Under the pieces are notes generated by a model. The model was given only the letters and a program-made list of their open reading frames with translations, made no database searches and was not told the DNA's origin. From Microbacterium sp. ProA8 (GTDB lineage Bacteria > Actinomycetota > Actinomycetes > Actinomycetales > Microbacteriaceae), in contig NZ_CP157000.1 in assembly GCF_039905635.1 (NCBI RefSeq), positions 4,154,001-4,218,000 of the forward strand: a stretch of 64,000 nucleotides of DNA, written 5' to 3'. Numbering within the stretch: position 1 is the first letter of the stretch; every line of letters begins with the position of its first letter. The position numbers were made by a program, and so were the translations under genes. This document shows positions 33,900-44,239 of this stretch, in pieces.

Positions 33900-34316
33900 T
33901 CATCCGGCCGGCGGGGGGTGCGCGGCGAGCCACTCGTTCGCGACGCGCTTGGTGACTTTCAGCAGCCAGGCGTCGATGACGACCTCGCGCAGCAGCGCCG
34001 GGTCGATCGCGTCGAGCCGCACGAGCACGGCCGGGTAGCCGTCGAAGTGCGGGATCGTGAAGAACGCGTCGGGGTAGGTCTCGAGCAGCGCCTGCTTCAC
34101 CTGCTGCCCGTCGGTGCGCACCCCGATGACGTGGCCCGGCGGCCAGTCGCGACTCAGAGCCGCGAGCTGTTCGAGGTCGCGGCCGCTCGGTCCGCGCTGC
34201 CACGCGAACGCCCCGGCCGGCGTGCGCCAGCTCGCCCCGCCGCGGTGCCCGTCCACCTGCTCGATCACTCCGGGGAGGCCGAGCGCGACGGCGCGGACGT
34301 CATCGAGAGTCGCCAT
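33900..34316 (-). CDS. MmcQ/YjbR family protein
   Basis: This 138-residue single-domain protein shows the MmcQ/YjbR pattern: MATLDDVRAVALGLPGVIEQVDGHRGGASWRTPAGAFAWQRG, then FFTIPHFDGYPAVLVRLDAIDPALLREVVIDAWLLKVTKRVANEWLA. The C-terminal 'DAW' and '..P..L.' motifs belong to the CyaY/YjbR-like fold. Members are called DNA-binding on weak grounds, and the function is not known. The start is ATG 34316. It is divergent from the LPXTG surface protein. Confidence 0.8.
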   Translation of the reverse strand: MATLDDVRAVALGLPGVIEQVDGHRGGASWRTPAGAFAWQRGPSGRDLEQLAALSRDWPPGHVIGVRTDGQQVKQALLETYPDAFFTIPHFDGYPAVLVRLDAIDPALLREVVIDAWLLKVTKRVANEWLAAHPPPAG

Positions 34317-34452
34317 GCCTCCATCCTGGGACGGAACGTCGTCTCAGGCGAGTCCCGCGCCCTGTCGTCCGGTTCACAGGGGACGGTAGGGTACGTGGAA
34401 CAGGTCTACCGAGACGCGTCCCCTCGCGCCTCGGACGGAGGGGACTGGCTAC

Positions 34453-37400
34453 ATGGCACGATCCGATCGCTCACGCCCACGTCTGCGCCGCTGGGTCGCC
34501 GGTCTCACCGCCACCCTGCTCGCGGCTACCGGAATGGTCGTGGCAGAAGCAGTCGATCCGCAGCCGGCGGCGGCCGCCTATCCGGAGTCGGTCAACCCCT
34601 TCGCGATCGCGGGCGGCTTCACGGTGTACGCACGGGAGGACGCGCTCCTGCAGAATCAGGAGACCGAGGGCAGCATCGCCGTCGGCGGCACCGCGACCGT
34701 CGCTCCCAGCGCGAGCCAGTACACGATCATCCACGTGTCCGCCGGCACCGGCGACTACGACCTCCCCACGGTCGACGGCGACCCGACCCGCTTCCTCGTC
34801 GGGGAGTACAGCACCGCGAGCACCGGCATCCTGGCCATCACGAGTGCCGGCACCAGTGAACCGTCGCTGCTCGGCGACCTCAAGATGGTGCAGCGCGACG
34901 GCGGATGGCAGGCGTTCGCCCGCGCCGACTGGCTCCGTCTGAACCAGAACCCGGCGAACCCGGATCAGACGCCGCTCATCGACGCGACGCATCAGCAGTA
35001 CCCGGAGGATGCCGCGCCCCCGGCCGGCGCGACCGGCAACGGCAGCATCTACACCGCGAACACCTCGGCCACCGCCGTGGCCGACTATGTCGAGGGGAAC
35101 CGCGATGCCTCGTGGGAAGAGGCCAGCAGCTGCTTCGACGACATCGCCGACCCCACCGCCGGCATCGGCTACCCGGTCGAGGTGGCCGAGGACGCGGGCA
35201 GCCGGGTCGTGCTGGCCCCCTTGAGCCCCGACCAGCCGAACATCGTCGACTACGCCGACATCGCCGGCACGGCGCTGATCCAGTTCTCGCCCGGCCCGAC
35301 GCCGGGTGTGTCGAACCCGCTCGTCATCCGGGTGCCGGCCGGCACGACCGACGTCGTGGGCGCCCGCGCCGACCCGCAGGGCGTGCACTCGCCCTATATC
35401 GTGTGGGACCTGTCGCAGCTGACCGGCGACGTCACCGTGACCGCCGCGGAGGGCCGCATCGACGGCTCGATCTACGCGCCCGACGCCTCGGTCACCGTGA
35501 ACGCCGCCCCGCTCGACGGTCAGGTGATCGGTCAGAACGTCATCCTGCAGGGCGGGGAGGTGCACTCCTTCCTCTTCTCGGGCGAGATCTCCTGCGCCGC
35601 CGACAGCGGCACGTTAGCCGTGCGCAAGGAGCTGTCGGGCATCGACGAGGCCGACCTTCCCGACGGCGCCACCTTCACCGTCAACTACCGCGCCGTCGAT
35701 CCCGACGGCAACGCCTCCGTCGGGACTCTCGAGGTGCCGGCCGACGGCACCGCTGTCGCCGTCGACGATCAGTTCCCCATCGGCACCGTCGTGACCTTCG
35801 CCGAGGTCGAGCCCGAGAGCATCCCGGGCTGGGAGTGGGGCGAGGCGACCATCACCCCGAATCCGCTGACGATCGGCACCGGCACCGCCGATGTGCTCGT
35901 GACCAACACCGCAACGCAGCTCACCGGCACGTTCAGCATCGTGAAGCTGATCGACGACCTGTCGGGAGGCGCGCCCGGCCCCCCGTCACAGGCTTCGGTC
36001 CCGGTGGTGTGGACCGCGTGGTACGGCGGCGTGGAGATCGCCGAGGGCACGCTGAATGTGCCGTTCGACGGCACCCCTGTCGACGTCGAGCAACAGTTCC
36101 CGCTCGGCACCCGCATCGTCCTGACCGAGAACCTCGACGGCATCGAGCCCCCCGAAGGCTACGAGTGGAACGACGTCGGCTGGGACCCGGGCCGCACCTT
36201 CGTGATCGAGGAGACCGGCACCGTCGCCGTCGAACTCACGAACGCGGTGACCCCCGCGGAGGCCGAACGGACGATCACGATCGTCAAGGCCGTCACCGGC
36301 GCGGGCGCCGATCCGGCCTACGGCTACGCGGTGAGCTACAACACCGACCCTCCGGGCACGCGCACCACCATGGACGTGCCCCTCGGGGAGCCGCAGCTCA
36401 TCGAGGACGTCGAGAGCGGCGCCGACACCCTCGAGCTGGCCGAACTCGTGCCGACCCTCAACGGCGACCCCACCGACCCCGCCGACTGGGTGCTCCCCGT
36501 CATCGACGTCACCGTCGACGACGTCACGACGCAGTACCTGCCGGACAACTTCGAGGGCGGCGGACCGCTCGACACGGCGATCGTCGACATCCCGCTGCCC
36601 GACACCGGAGACATCGCGATCACGGTGACGAACGCGTTGCGCGAAGGCACGTTCACGCTCTCGAAGGAGTTCGTCAACCTGCCCGCGGACGTTCCGGTCG
36701 ACGCCCTCGAGTACACGGTCGAATGGACGGCGACTCTGCCCACCGGCGAGGTGGAGCAGGGCACCGTGCGCCTTCCCGGCGACGGCACGCCGGTCAGCCC
36801 GCTGGACGACACCGGCGCACCGCTCACCTTCCCGTACGGCACCGTCGTGACCTTCTCGGAGCATCCCGCCCCGGCGCTGCGCCACGTCTCGTGGCAGGGC
36901 ACGTCGTTCGACCCGGCGCAGCTCGTGATCGGCGAAGGCGGCGAGGCCGTCGTGCACTCGACGCTCACCAACGACGCATCGCTCCTGCGGGGCACATTCC
37001 TGGTTCGCAAAGACCTCGCGGGCATCGACGCAGACCAGCTGCTCATCGACTCGTTCATGGTCGACTACGTGGCCCATCTGCCCGGCCAGATGCCGACGGC
37101 CGGACGATTCGTGCTCCCCGCCGATGGGACGCCCGCCGGCCCCGTGGACAGTGAGGGGCAGCCCATCCAGTTCCAGATCGGCACCGTGGTGACGCTGCTC
37201 GAGGAGGAGCCCGATCCCGCGGCTCTGCCGCCGGGCTACGAGTGGAGTGAGACGACGTGGAGTCCTTCGAACTTCGTGGAGATCGGCTTGGGCGAGACGC
37301 CCGTGCTGGAGGTCACGAATTCGGTCGTCGCGCTGACGCGTTTCGCCGTCACGAAGGTCGTCAACGGCGACGGCGCGTCGGCTCTGCCGGCAGGCGCCAC

Positions 37401-37791
37401 CTTCCCGCTGGACTGGTGGCGGGACGGCGAGGCGCAGCCGCGCGTCGACCTCGAGCCGAACGTTCCCGTGTACTCGGAGTACTTCCCCGTCGGCACGATT
37501 CTCGAGGCGGCGGAGGGTGAGCTCCCGGTGATCCCCGGCGTGGACTGGGGCACAGCCTCGTGGACGGTCGACGGCGAGACGCTCACCCCCGAATCGAACG
37601 GGCGCGTCCTGCTGCCCATGTCGATCTCGCGGGATCCGCAGATCGCCGAGCTGACGCTGACCAACACCGCCGGCACGCGCCCGCTTCCGGCCACCGGCGG
37701 TGGCGGCGTGTCGCCGCTGGTGCCGCTCGGCGCCGTCGTGCTCATCGCGCTCGGCGGGCTGCTCGCGGCACGGCGCCCCCGACGCGTCTGA
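34453..37791 (+). CDS. Large LPXTG surface protein with choice-of-anchor A domain and DUF5979-like repeats
   Basis: This 1112-residue secreted protein has a signal peptide (about 1-42: RRWVAGLTATLLAATGMVVAEAVDPQPAAAA, cleavage after AAA). A choice-of-anchor A domain follows at about 44-380 (NPFAIAGGFTVYAREDALLQNQETEGSIAVGG). Six related beta domains then start near residues 387, 492, 606, 732, 846 and 962. Each opens with a strand such as GTLAVRKELSG, GTFSIVKLIDD, GTFTLSKEFVN or GTFLVRKDLAG, and carries DGTPV and FPxGTxVxxxE blocks, as in DUF5979. The sorting signal LPATG is at 1078-1082, followed by a hydrophobic span and RRPRRV. Sortase would link it to the wall as a stalk-like surface protein. 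Adhesion is inferred. The ribosome-binding site GGAGGGG precedes ATG 34453. Confidence 0.85.
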   Translation: MARSDRSRPRLRRWVAGLTATLLAATGMVVAEAVDPQPAAAAYPESVNPFAIAGGFTVYAREDALLQNQETEGSIAVGGTATVAPSASQYTIIHVSAGTGDYDLPTVDGDPTRFLVGEYSTASTGILAITSAGTSEPSLLGDLKMVQRDGGWQAFARADWLRLNQNPANPDQTPLIDATHQQYPEDAAPPAGATGNGSIYTANTSATAVADYVEGNRDASWEEASSCFDDIADPTAGIGYPVEVAEDAGSRVVLAPLSPDQPNIVDYADIAGTALIQFSPGPTPGVSNPLVIRVPAGTTDVVGARADPQGVHSPYIVWDLSQLTGDVTVTAAEGRIDGSIYAPDASVTVNAAPLDGQVIGQNVILQGGEVHSFLFSGEISCAADSGTLAVRKELSGIDEADLPDGATFTVNYRAVDPDGNASVGTLEVPADGTAVAVDDQFPIGTVVTFAEVEPESIPGWEWGEATITPNPLTIGTGTADVLVTNTATQLTGTFSIVKLIDDLSGGAPGPPSQASVPVVWTAWYGGVEIAEGTLNVPFDGTPVDVEQQFPLGTRIVLTENLDGIEPPEGYEWNDVGWDPGRTFVIEETGTVAVELTNAVTPAEAERTITIVKAVTGAGADPAYGYAVSYNTDPPGTRTTMDVPLGEPQLIEDVESGADTLELAELVPTLNGDPTDPADWVLPVIDVTVDDVTTQYLPDNFEGGGPLDTAIVDIPLPDTGDIAITVTNALREGTFTLSKEFVNLPADVPVDALEYTVEWTATLPTGEVEQGTVRLPGDGTPVSPLDDTGAPLTFPYGTVVTFSEHPAPALRHVSWQGTSFDPAQLVIGEGGEAVVHSTLTNDASLLRGTFLVRKDLAGIDADQLLIDSFMVDYVAHLPGQMPTAGRFVLPADGTPAGPVDSEGQPIQFQIGTVVTLLEEEPDPAALPPGYEWSETTWSPSNFVEIGLGETPVLEVTNSVVALTRFAVTKVVNGDGASALPAGATFPLDWWRDGEAQPRVDLEPNVPVYSEYFPVGTILEAAEGELPVIPGVDWGTASWTVDGETLTPESNGRVLLPMSISRDPQIAELTLTNTAGTRPLPATGGGGVSPLVPLGAVVLIALGGLLAARRPRRV

Positions 37792-37794
37792 TTC

Positions 37795-37835
37795 CGGATG
37801 CCGCGGCCGCCGCGCGTCGCCGGCCGCGGCATCCG
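37795..37835 (+). terminator. Terminator after LPXTG protein
   Basis: The 15-bp arms CGGATGCCGCGGCCG and their complement flank an 11-nt loop, starting 4 nt after the stop at 37791. They share the GGATGCCGCGG half-core with the terminators at 7711 and 24921. Confidence 0.75.
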
Positions 37836-37862
37836 TCCCCACGCTGTGAGCCGGTCGCGTCC

Positions 37863-38708
37863 TCAGGGAGTGTCGAGGAAGACGCCGACCCGGTCGCCGT
37901 CGCGCACGAACTGCAGGGCGCTGCCTTCGGGGAACTGCGAGCGCAGCTCCTCCGGCGTATTGCTGTCGACAGGCAACTCGATCGTCGCCGGGAAGTCGCC
38001 GACGCCGCAGCCCGAGTGCACGGCTCCGCTCATCGACCAGTTGCCGGTGTCGGCGTCCGCCGCCGGCAGTTCCTCGGTGGGCACGATCACGAAGCAGTCC
38101 GAACCGCCGGACGAGGTGAAGCCGTCGGCCGTCTCGAAGAGCGTCATGCCGTAGAACTCGAACGCCATCGAACTCGGCCCGGCGCCGAACCACCCCGGGG
38201 GAAGCTCGACCATGGGCACGGGCTCGAGGGTGGCGATCTGCTCGGCGCCGCTCGAGACGGAGACCGGGGCGACCCAGGTCAGCGCATAGGTCACCGCGGC
38301 CGCCAGCGCGGCGGCCGCGACGACCGACACCGCCCACGTGAGCCGCATCATCGGCGACATTCCCGCCGCGCGTCCCTCTCGGCCCCGGCGAACAACGGCC
38401 GATTCGAGCGCACCGAAGATGTCGGTCGAGGTCGACGTCTGGACCGCATCACTCTGCGCTTCGGGCTCCCAGGCTCGTTCCGCCTGTGATGGGGACGCGG
38501 GAGGCGCGGGCTGCGGGGGCGGCTTCCCGACGTCTGCGGCAGCGGCGGGCGGTTCCGCGCCCGGGGACCCGAGCGGCTTCCGGACGGCTTCCAGTTCGTG
38601 CAGGCGTCGCACGGCTGCGGGATCCTGGTGGATGTCGGCCGAGGGGCCGTACGCGCGTGCCCGGAGTGCGCGCAGTTCGTCGAGGGTGGCGGTGTCCATC
38701 ACCTGCAT
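37863..38708 (-). CDS. Single-span membrane protein of unknown function
   Basis: I do not recognise this 281-residue protein. A short N-terminal helical segment (DTATLDELRALRARAYG...AVRRLHELEAV) is followed by a Pro/Ala-rich linker (about 45-85). One membrane span is at about 124-147 (LTWAVSVVAAAALAAAVTYALTWVA). An extracellular domain of about 130 residues contains two cysteines (SGGSDCFVIVP and VHSGCGVGDFPATIEL) that could form a disulfide. The topology is N-in/C-out. The start at ATG 38708 could instead be ATG 38699. It converges on the LPXTG protein and is separated from hspR by 66 nt. Confidence 0.65.
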   Translation of the reverse strand: MQVMDTATLDELRALRARAYGPSADIHQDPAAVRRLHELEAVRKPLGSPGAEPPAAAADVGKPPPQPAPPASPSQAERAWEPEAQSDAVQTSTSTDIFGALESAVVRRGREGRAAGMSPMMRLTWAVSVVAAAALAAAVTYALTWVAPVSVSSGAEQIATLEPVPMVELPPGWFGAGPSSMAFEFYGMTLFETADGFTSSGGSDCFVIVPTEELPAADADTGNWSMSGAVHSGCGVGDFPATIELPVDSNTPEELRSQFPEGSALQFVRDGDRVGVFLDTP

Positions 38709-38774
38709 AGTGGCATGCGCGGTACGTCACCGTCATCCGCCGAAGCGCGCGAATCGCGCAGGCGCGGAGGCGTC

Positions 38775-39257
38775 TCAGTCGTCTGCCGGCTGCTCGGGGC
38801 TCTCGGAGGCGGGCGGGAGCGGCGTCCGCGGCCGCCACACGACGATCTCGGTCGCCCGTCGCACACGCGTGCCGTGCCGAAGGGTCACGACGTTGCCGGT
38901 GGAGCCGGCGGCGAAGACGCGGGCGCCGGGACGTCGCTCGAGTTCGGCCCTCATGCGGTCCTCGAGGTCGCGCACCCGCTCGTGCAGCTGCTGCACGCGG
39001 TTCTCGAGCTCGAGGATGCGCACGATGGCGGGCAGCCCGATGCCGTCGGCGGACATGCGCGCGACTTCGCGCAGCTGCTCGACGTGCCGCAGCGAGTACC
39101 GGCGCGAACCGCCCTGGGTGCGGGCGGGCACGACCAGGCCCAGCCGGTCGTACTGACGGAGGGTCTGGGGGTGCATGCCCGACAGCTCGGCGGCGACGGC
39201 GATCGCGAAGATCGGGGCATCCGGGTCGATGTCGTGCGATTCAGCCATGTCGATCAC
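38775..39257 (-). CDS. hspR: HspR, MerR-family heat-shock repressor
   Basis: This 160-residue MerR-type regulator shows IFAIAVAAELSGMHPQTLRQYDRLGLVVPARTQGGSRRYSLRHVEQLREVARMSADGIGLPAIVRILELENRVQQL, with the 'HPQTLRQYDRLGLV.P.RT.GG.RRYS' helix-turn-helix of HspR and a coiled coil. It is the last gene of dnaK-grpE-dnaJ-hspR and would repress this operon by binding HAIR sites (42954-42974 and 43007-43031). Release on heat or misfolded protein is thought to involve DnaK. The start is ATG 39257, with ATG 39248 possible. A long hairpin lies between it and dnaJ. Confidence 0.92.
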   Translation of the reverse strand: MIDMAESHDIDPDAPIFAIAVAAELSGMHPQTLRQYDRLGLVVPARTQGGSRRYSLRHVEQLREVARMSADGIGLPAIVRILELENRVQQLHERVRDLEDRMRAELERRPGARVFAAGSTGNVVTLRHGTRVRRATEIVVWRPRTPLPPASESPEQPADD

Positions 39258-39281
39258 CTCGCTTCCGCGGGCGCCAGAACA

Positions 39282-39340
39282 GGTGATCTCGCGAAGGGAG
39301 GAGGATTCCGCTGGAATCGTCCTGCGTTCGCCAGATCACC
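39282..39340. other. Long near-perfect hairpin in the dnaJ-hspR gap
   Basis: Positions 39282-39289 (GGTGATCT) pair with 39333-39340. GCGAA (39291-39295) pairs with TTCGC (39327-39331). An inner 11-nt arm (39299-39309) pairs with 39313-39323 with one mismatch. The structure fills most of the 101-nt gap between the dnaJ stop and hspR start, on the transcribed minus strand. It could be a partial terminator, an RNA processing site or a stability element that lowers hspR relative to dnaKJ. Confidence 0.6.
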
Positions 39341-39358
39341 GGTTCTCGGCACATGACG

Positions 39359-40354
39359 TCAGCCCCGCGCCTTGGTCATGAGATCGGCGCGCGGGTTCTC
39401 CTTCGGCTCGAGGCTCTGGAAGCGCTCGAGCGCCTCGCGCGCGGCGTCGTCGAGGTGCGACGGCACAGCGACCTGCACCTCGGCGAGGAGGTCGCCGGTG
39501 CCCTTGCTCGTCTCGACCCCTCGGCCCTTGACGCGCAGCACGCGACCGGACGGCGTTCCGGGCGCGACGCGCAGCCGCACGGGGTCTCCCCCGAGCGTCG
39601 GCACCTCGATGGTCGCGCCCAGCGTGGCCTCGGTGAAGGTGACCGGCACCGTGACGCGCAGGTTGAGTCCGTCGCGGGTGAACACCGGGTGCGGACGCAC
39701 CGCGACCTGCACCACGATGTCGCCGTTCTCGCCGCCGTCGGGCGAGGGCCGCCCGCGGCCGCGGAGCCGGATCTTCTGCCCGTCCGAGACGCCGGCGGGG
39801 ATCTTCACCTTGAACGGCTTGCCGTCCTCGCCCTGCAGCGTGATGGTCTCGCCCTTGGTCGCGGTGACGAAGTCGATCGTCGTGCGGGCCGTGACATCGG
39901 CGCCCCGGGTGGGACCGCCGTAGCCGCGGAAGCCGCCCGTCGACTGCCCGAACCGGCCCGAGCCGAAGCCCGCGCCCTGCTGCTGGTTGAACATCGCGAA
40001 GATGTCTTCGAAGTCCTCGGCGTTCTGGTACCGGGCGCCGCGGCCCTGGTTGAACATCGAGAAGACGTCCTCGAATCCACCGGCGCCGCCCTGGCCGCCC
40101 GCGGTAAAGCGCGCGCCCGAGCCCATCGCGCGGATCTGGTCGTACTCCTTGCGCTGCTCCGCATCGGAGAGCACCGAGTACGCCTCGCTGACCTCCTTGA
40201 ACTTCGCCTCGGCGGCGGCGTCACCCTGATTGGAGTCCGGGTGATACTTGCGGGCGAGCTTGCGGTACGTCTTCTTGAGGTCAGCCTCGCTGACGTCCTT
40301 CGAGACGCCGAGCACCGAGTAGAAGTCTTTGTCGAACCAGTCCTGACTGGCCAT
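39359..40354 (-). CDS. dnaJ: DnaJ/CbpA-type co-chaperone without zinc-finger
   Basis: This 331-residue protein has an N-terminal J domain (about 8-75: DFYSVLGVSKDVSEADLKKTYRKLARKYHPDSNQG, HPD at 38-40). A Gly/Phe/Gln-rich linker follows, containing repeated FSMFNQGRG and FAMFNQQQG. The two C-terminal substrate-binding beta domains contain IPAGVSDGQKIRLRGRG and VAPGTPSGRVLRVKGRGV. No CxxCxGxG repeats are present, so this is the class II (CbpA-like) type used in actinobacterial dnaK operons. It stimulates DnaK ATPase and delivers clients. It begins 14 nt after grpE. Confidence 0.9.
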   Translation of the reverse strand: MASQDWFDKDFYSVLGVSKDVSEADLKKTYRKLARKYHPDSNQGDAAAEAKFKEVSEAYSVLSDAEQRKEYDQIRAMGSGARFTAGGQGGAGGFEDVFSMFNQGRGARYQNAEDFEDIFAMFNQQQGAGFGSGRFGQSTGGFRGYGGPTRGADVTARTTIDFVTATKGETITLQGEDGKPFKVKIPAGVSDGQKIRLRGRGRPSPDGGENGDIVVQVAVRPHPVFTRDGLNLRVTVPVTFTEATLGATIEVPTLGGDPVRLRVAPGTPSGRVLRVKGRGVETSKGTGDLLAEVQVAVPSHLDDAAREALERFQSLEPKENPRADLMTKARG

Positions 40355-40368
40355 GGGTGCTCCTTCGG

Positions 40369-40998
40369 CTAGTCGGCAGGAACCGCGACGACGACCTTCG
40401 CCGGACGCAGCTCCACCGAGCCGAGGCGGTAGCCGATCTCGACGACCTCGAGGATCGTCGCGTCGGTCGCGCCGGGCGTCGGCACCTGGAAGATCGCCTC
40501 GTGATGCTGCGGATCGAACGCCTCACCGGCGGCGCCGTAGGTCGACAGGCCCATGCGCTCGGCGACACCGCGAAGCTTCACGGCGATCGCGGCGAACGGG
40601 GAGCCCTCTTCGAGGTCGCCGTGCTTGTCGGCCCGGTCGAGATCGTCGAGCACGGGCAGCAGGCCCTTGGCGACCGCGCCCTGCGCGCGCTCGATCTCGA
40701 CCTCGCGCTGCTCCTCGGTGCGACGGCGATAGTTGGCGTACTCCGCCTGCAGCCGCTTGAGGTCGTTCAGCAGCGCCGACTCGAGGTCGGCCAGCACCGC
40801 GTCCTCCGCGGCGGCGTCGGCGTTCTGCGTCGAGCCGAGGATGTCGTCCACCGTCAGCTCGTCGCCCTCGTCCTGGGCCTCTCCGTCCTGCGGGACGGGG
40901 CCGGAGGCCTGCGCCTCCGACCCCTCCTCGGCAGGACGGACCTCTTCCTCGTCGCCGGCTCCCGAGCCGGCCGTGGGGTCGTGGTCCTTGTCTGCCAT
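40369..40998 (-). CDS. grpE: GrpE nucleotide-exchange factor
   Basis: This 209-residue protein has an acidic, disordered N-terminus of about 60 residues (GDEEEVRPAEEGSEAQ...). A long dimerising helix follows (DLESALLNDLKRLQAEYANYRRRTEEQREVEIERAQGAVAKGLLPVLDDLDRADKHGDLEEGSPFAAIAVKLRGVAERMGLSTYGAAGEAFDPQHHEAIFQVPT), which contains the GrpE signature. The C-terminal beta domain ends LRPAKVVVAVPAD. It releases ADP from DnaK. The start is ATG 40998, 2 nt downstream of the dnaK stop, so translation is coupled. Confidence 0.95.
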   Translation of the reverse strand: MADKDHDPTAGSGAGDEEEVRPAEEGSEAQASGPVPQDGEAQDEGDELTVDDILGSTQNADAAAEDAVLADLESALLNDLKRLQAEYANYRRRTEEQREVEIERAQGAVAKGLLPVLDDLDRADKHGDLEEGSPFAAIAVKLRGVAERMGLSTYGAAGEAFDPQHHEAIFQVPTPGATDATILEVVEIGYRLGSVELRPAKVVVAVPAD

Positions 40999-41000
40999 GG

Positions 41001-42872
<1,872 letters not shown>

Positions 42873-42953
42873 GTGTATCTCTCCTTCATATGGACGCAGA
42901 ACGGATGCCGGCGCCCGGGGTTGATGGGAAGTCTGCTCGCGGCTCCACCTGAG

Positions 42954-42974
42954 GTTGAGTCGCGATGGCTCAAC
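42954..42974 (-). promoter_or_regulatory. HAIR-type HspR operator 1 upstream of dnaK
   Basis: GTTGAGT-N7-GCTCAAC differs from the HAIR consensus CTTGAGT-N7-ACTCAAG at the outermost base of each arm and at the first base of the right arm. It is centred about 92 nt upstream of the dnaK start, on the side from which transcription comes. Confidence 0.75.
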
Positions 42975-43006
42975 CATACGCCCGGGGCGCGGCATCCGTC
43001 AAATCA

Positions 43007-43031
43007 AAGTTGATATGGTTCGACTCAACTT
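43007..43031 (-). promoter_or_regulatory. HAIR-type HspR operator 2 / dnaK promoter region
   Basis: The perfect 7-bp arms AAGTTGA and TCAACTT have an 11-nt centre. Read on the minus strand, the site contains TTGAGT, which could also act as a -35 element. It abuts the stop of the antiporter gene (43036) and is centred about 147 nt upstream of dnaK. Confidence 0.65.
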
Positions 43032-43035
43032 GACA

Positions 43036-44238
43036 TCAGGATGCCGCAGCTCCGCGTGCAGCGGCACGCCCGGCCTGCACCCTGCCCGTCCAGGCCGCGA
43101 ACCAGGCGGCTTCGGGCAGTCGCGCCAACAGGGGCCCGGCGATCATGGTGATCAGGACGTACGCGGTGGCCAGAGCCGCGAGCGATCGGTCGACCCCGGC
43201 GCCGACCGCCAGCCCTGCGATGACGATCGAGAACTCGCCCCGCGGGGTCAGGGCGAAGCCGGCACGCCACCGGCCGGCCTCGGCGATACCGGCAGACCGT
43301 GCTGCCAGGTAACCCGTGATCACCTTGGCCGCCATCGTGACGACCGCGAGGACCACGGCGGGAACGATCATCAGCACGAGGTCGGCCGGGTCGGTCGACA
43401 GCCCGAAGAAGAGGAAGAACACCGACGCGAACAGGTCGCGGAGCGGGGTGAGCAGGCGATGCGCGTGAGCGGCGACCGGTCCCGAGATCGCGATGCCCAC
43501 CATGAAGGCGCCCACCGCCGCCGAGATGCTCGCCTGCGCGGCCAGCCCCGACACCACCAGGGTGAGGCCCAGCACCGAGAGCAGCAGCACCTCGCCGTTG
43601 CGCGACCACACCAGCCTCGAGACGAGATGGCCGTGCCGCAGCGCCACGTACAGGATGAGCACGACCGCAGCCAGCGCGAGGACGACCGTCACGATCGCGG
43701 CGCCGGGATCGAGCCCGATCAGCACGGCGGTGAGGATCGGCAGGTAGAACGCCATCGCGAGATCTTCGATCACCAGGATCGACAGCACCACCGGCGTCTC
43801 GCGGTTGGCCAGGCGCCCGAGGTCCTGCAGCATCTTGGCCACGACCCCGGACGACGAGACCCAGGTGATGCCGGCGAGCGCGAGCGCGGCGACCGGGCCC
43901 CAGCCCAGGACGAGAGCGGCGAGCGCGCCCGGTGCGGCGCCCAGCACCACGTCGAGGAGGCCCGCACTCCGCGACCGGCGCAGGCTGCCGACGAGCTCGT
44001 CGGCGGTGTACTCGAGCCCGAGCATGAGCAGCAGCAGGATGACGCCGATCTCGGCGCCGACCTCGATGAACTCCTCCCCCGAACGGAACGGCAGCAGTCC
44101 GCCCTCGCCGAACGCCAGCCCCGCCAGCAGGATCAGGGGGATCGGGGTGATGCCCAGCCTTCCGGCCAGGCGCCCGATGAGGGCGATACCCAGCAGCAGC
44201 GCGCCGATCTCGATGAGAACGAGCGCGCCGTCGTCCAC
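43036..44238 (-). CDS. Cation:proton antiporter, KhtU/KefB-type membrane subunit
   Basis: This 400-residue CPA2-family protein has about 12 or 13 spans. It begins LVLIEIGALLLGIALIGRLAGRLGITPIPLILLAGLAFGEGGLLPF. It contains EVGVILLLLMLGLEYTADEL, the conserved ITWVSSSGVVAKML and ILVIEDLAMAFYLPIL (the acidic 'ED' of the ion site), and GFALTPRGEFSIVIAGLA near the C-terminus. There is no RCK domain; that function is supplied by the upstream gene. The GTG start at 44238 is 1 nt after the stop of the regulatory subunit, so translation is coupled. It probably exports K+ or other monovalent cations in exchange for H+. Confidence 0.87.
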   Translation of the reverse strand: MDDGALVLIEIGALLLGIALIGRLAGRLGITPIPLILLAGLAFGEGGLLPFRSGEEFIEVGAEIGVILLLLMLGLEYTADELVGSLRRSRSAGLLDVVLGAAPGALAALVLGWGPVAALALAGITWVSSSGVVAKMLQDLGRLANRETPVVLSILVIEDLAMAFYLPILTAVLIGLDPGAAIVTVVLALAAVVLILYVALRHGHLVSRLVWSRNGEVLLLSVLGLTLVVSGLAAQASISAAVGAFMVGIAISGPVAAHAHRLLTPLRDLFASVFFLFFGLSTDPADLVLMIVPAVVLAVVTMAAKVITGYLAARSAGIAEAGRWRAGFALTPRGEFSIVIAGLAVGAGVDRSLAALATAYVLITMIAGPLLARLPEAAWFAAWTGRVQAGRAAARGAAAS

Positions 44239-44239
44239 G

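Noticed and set aside
42873..42995. Longer dnaK start at 42995
   Set aside because: The extra residues do not resemble any Hsp70 N-terminus and would overlap the HspR operator. AAGGAGA and the conserved [12 protein letters not shown] support 42872.
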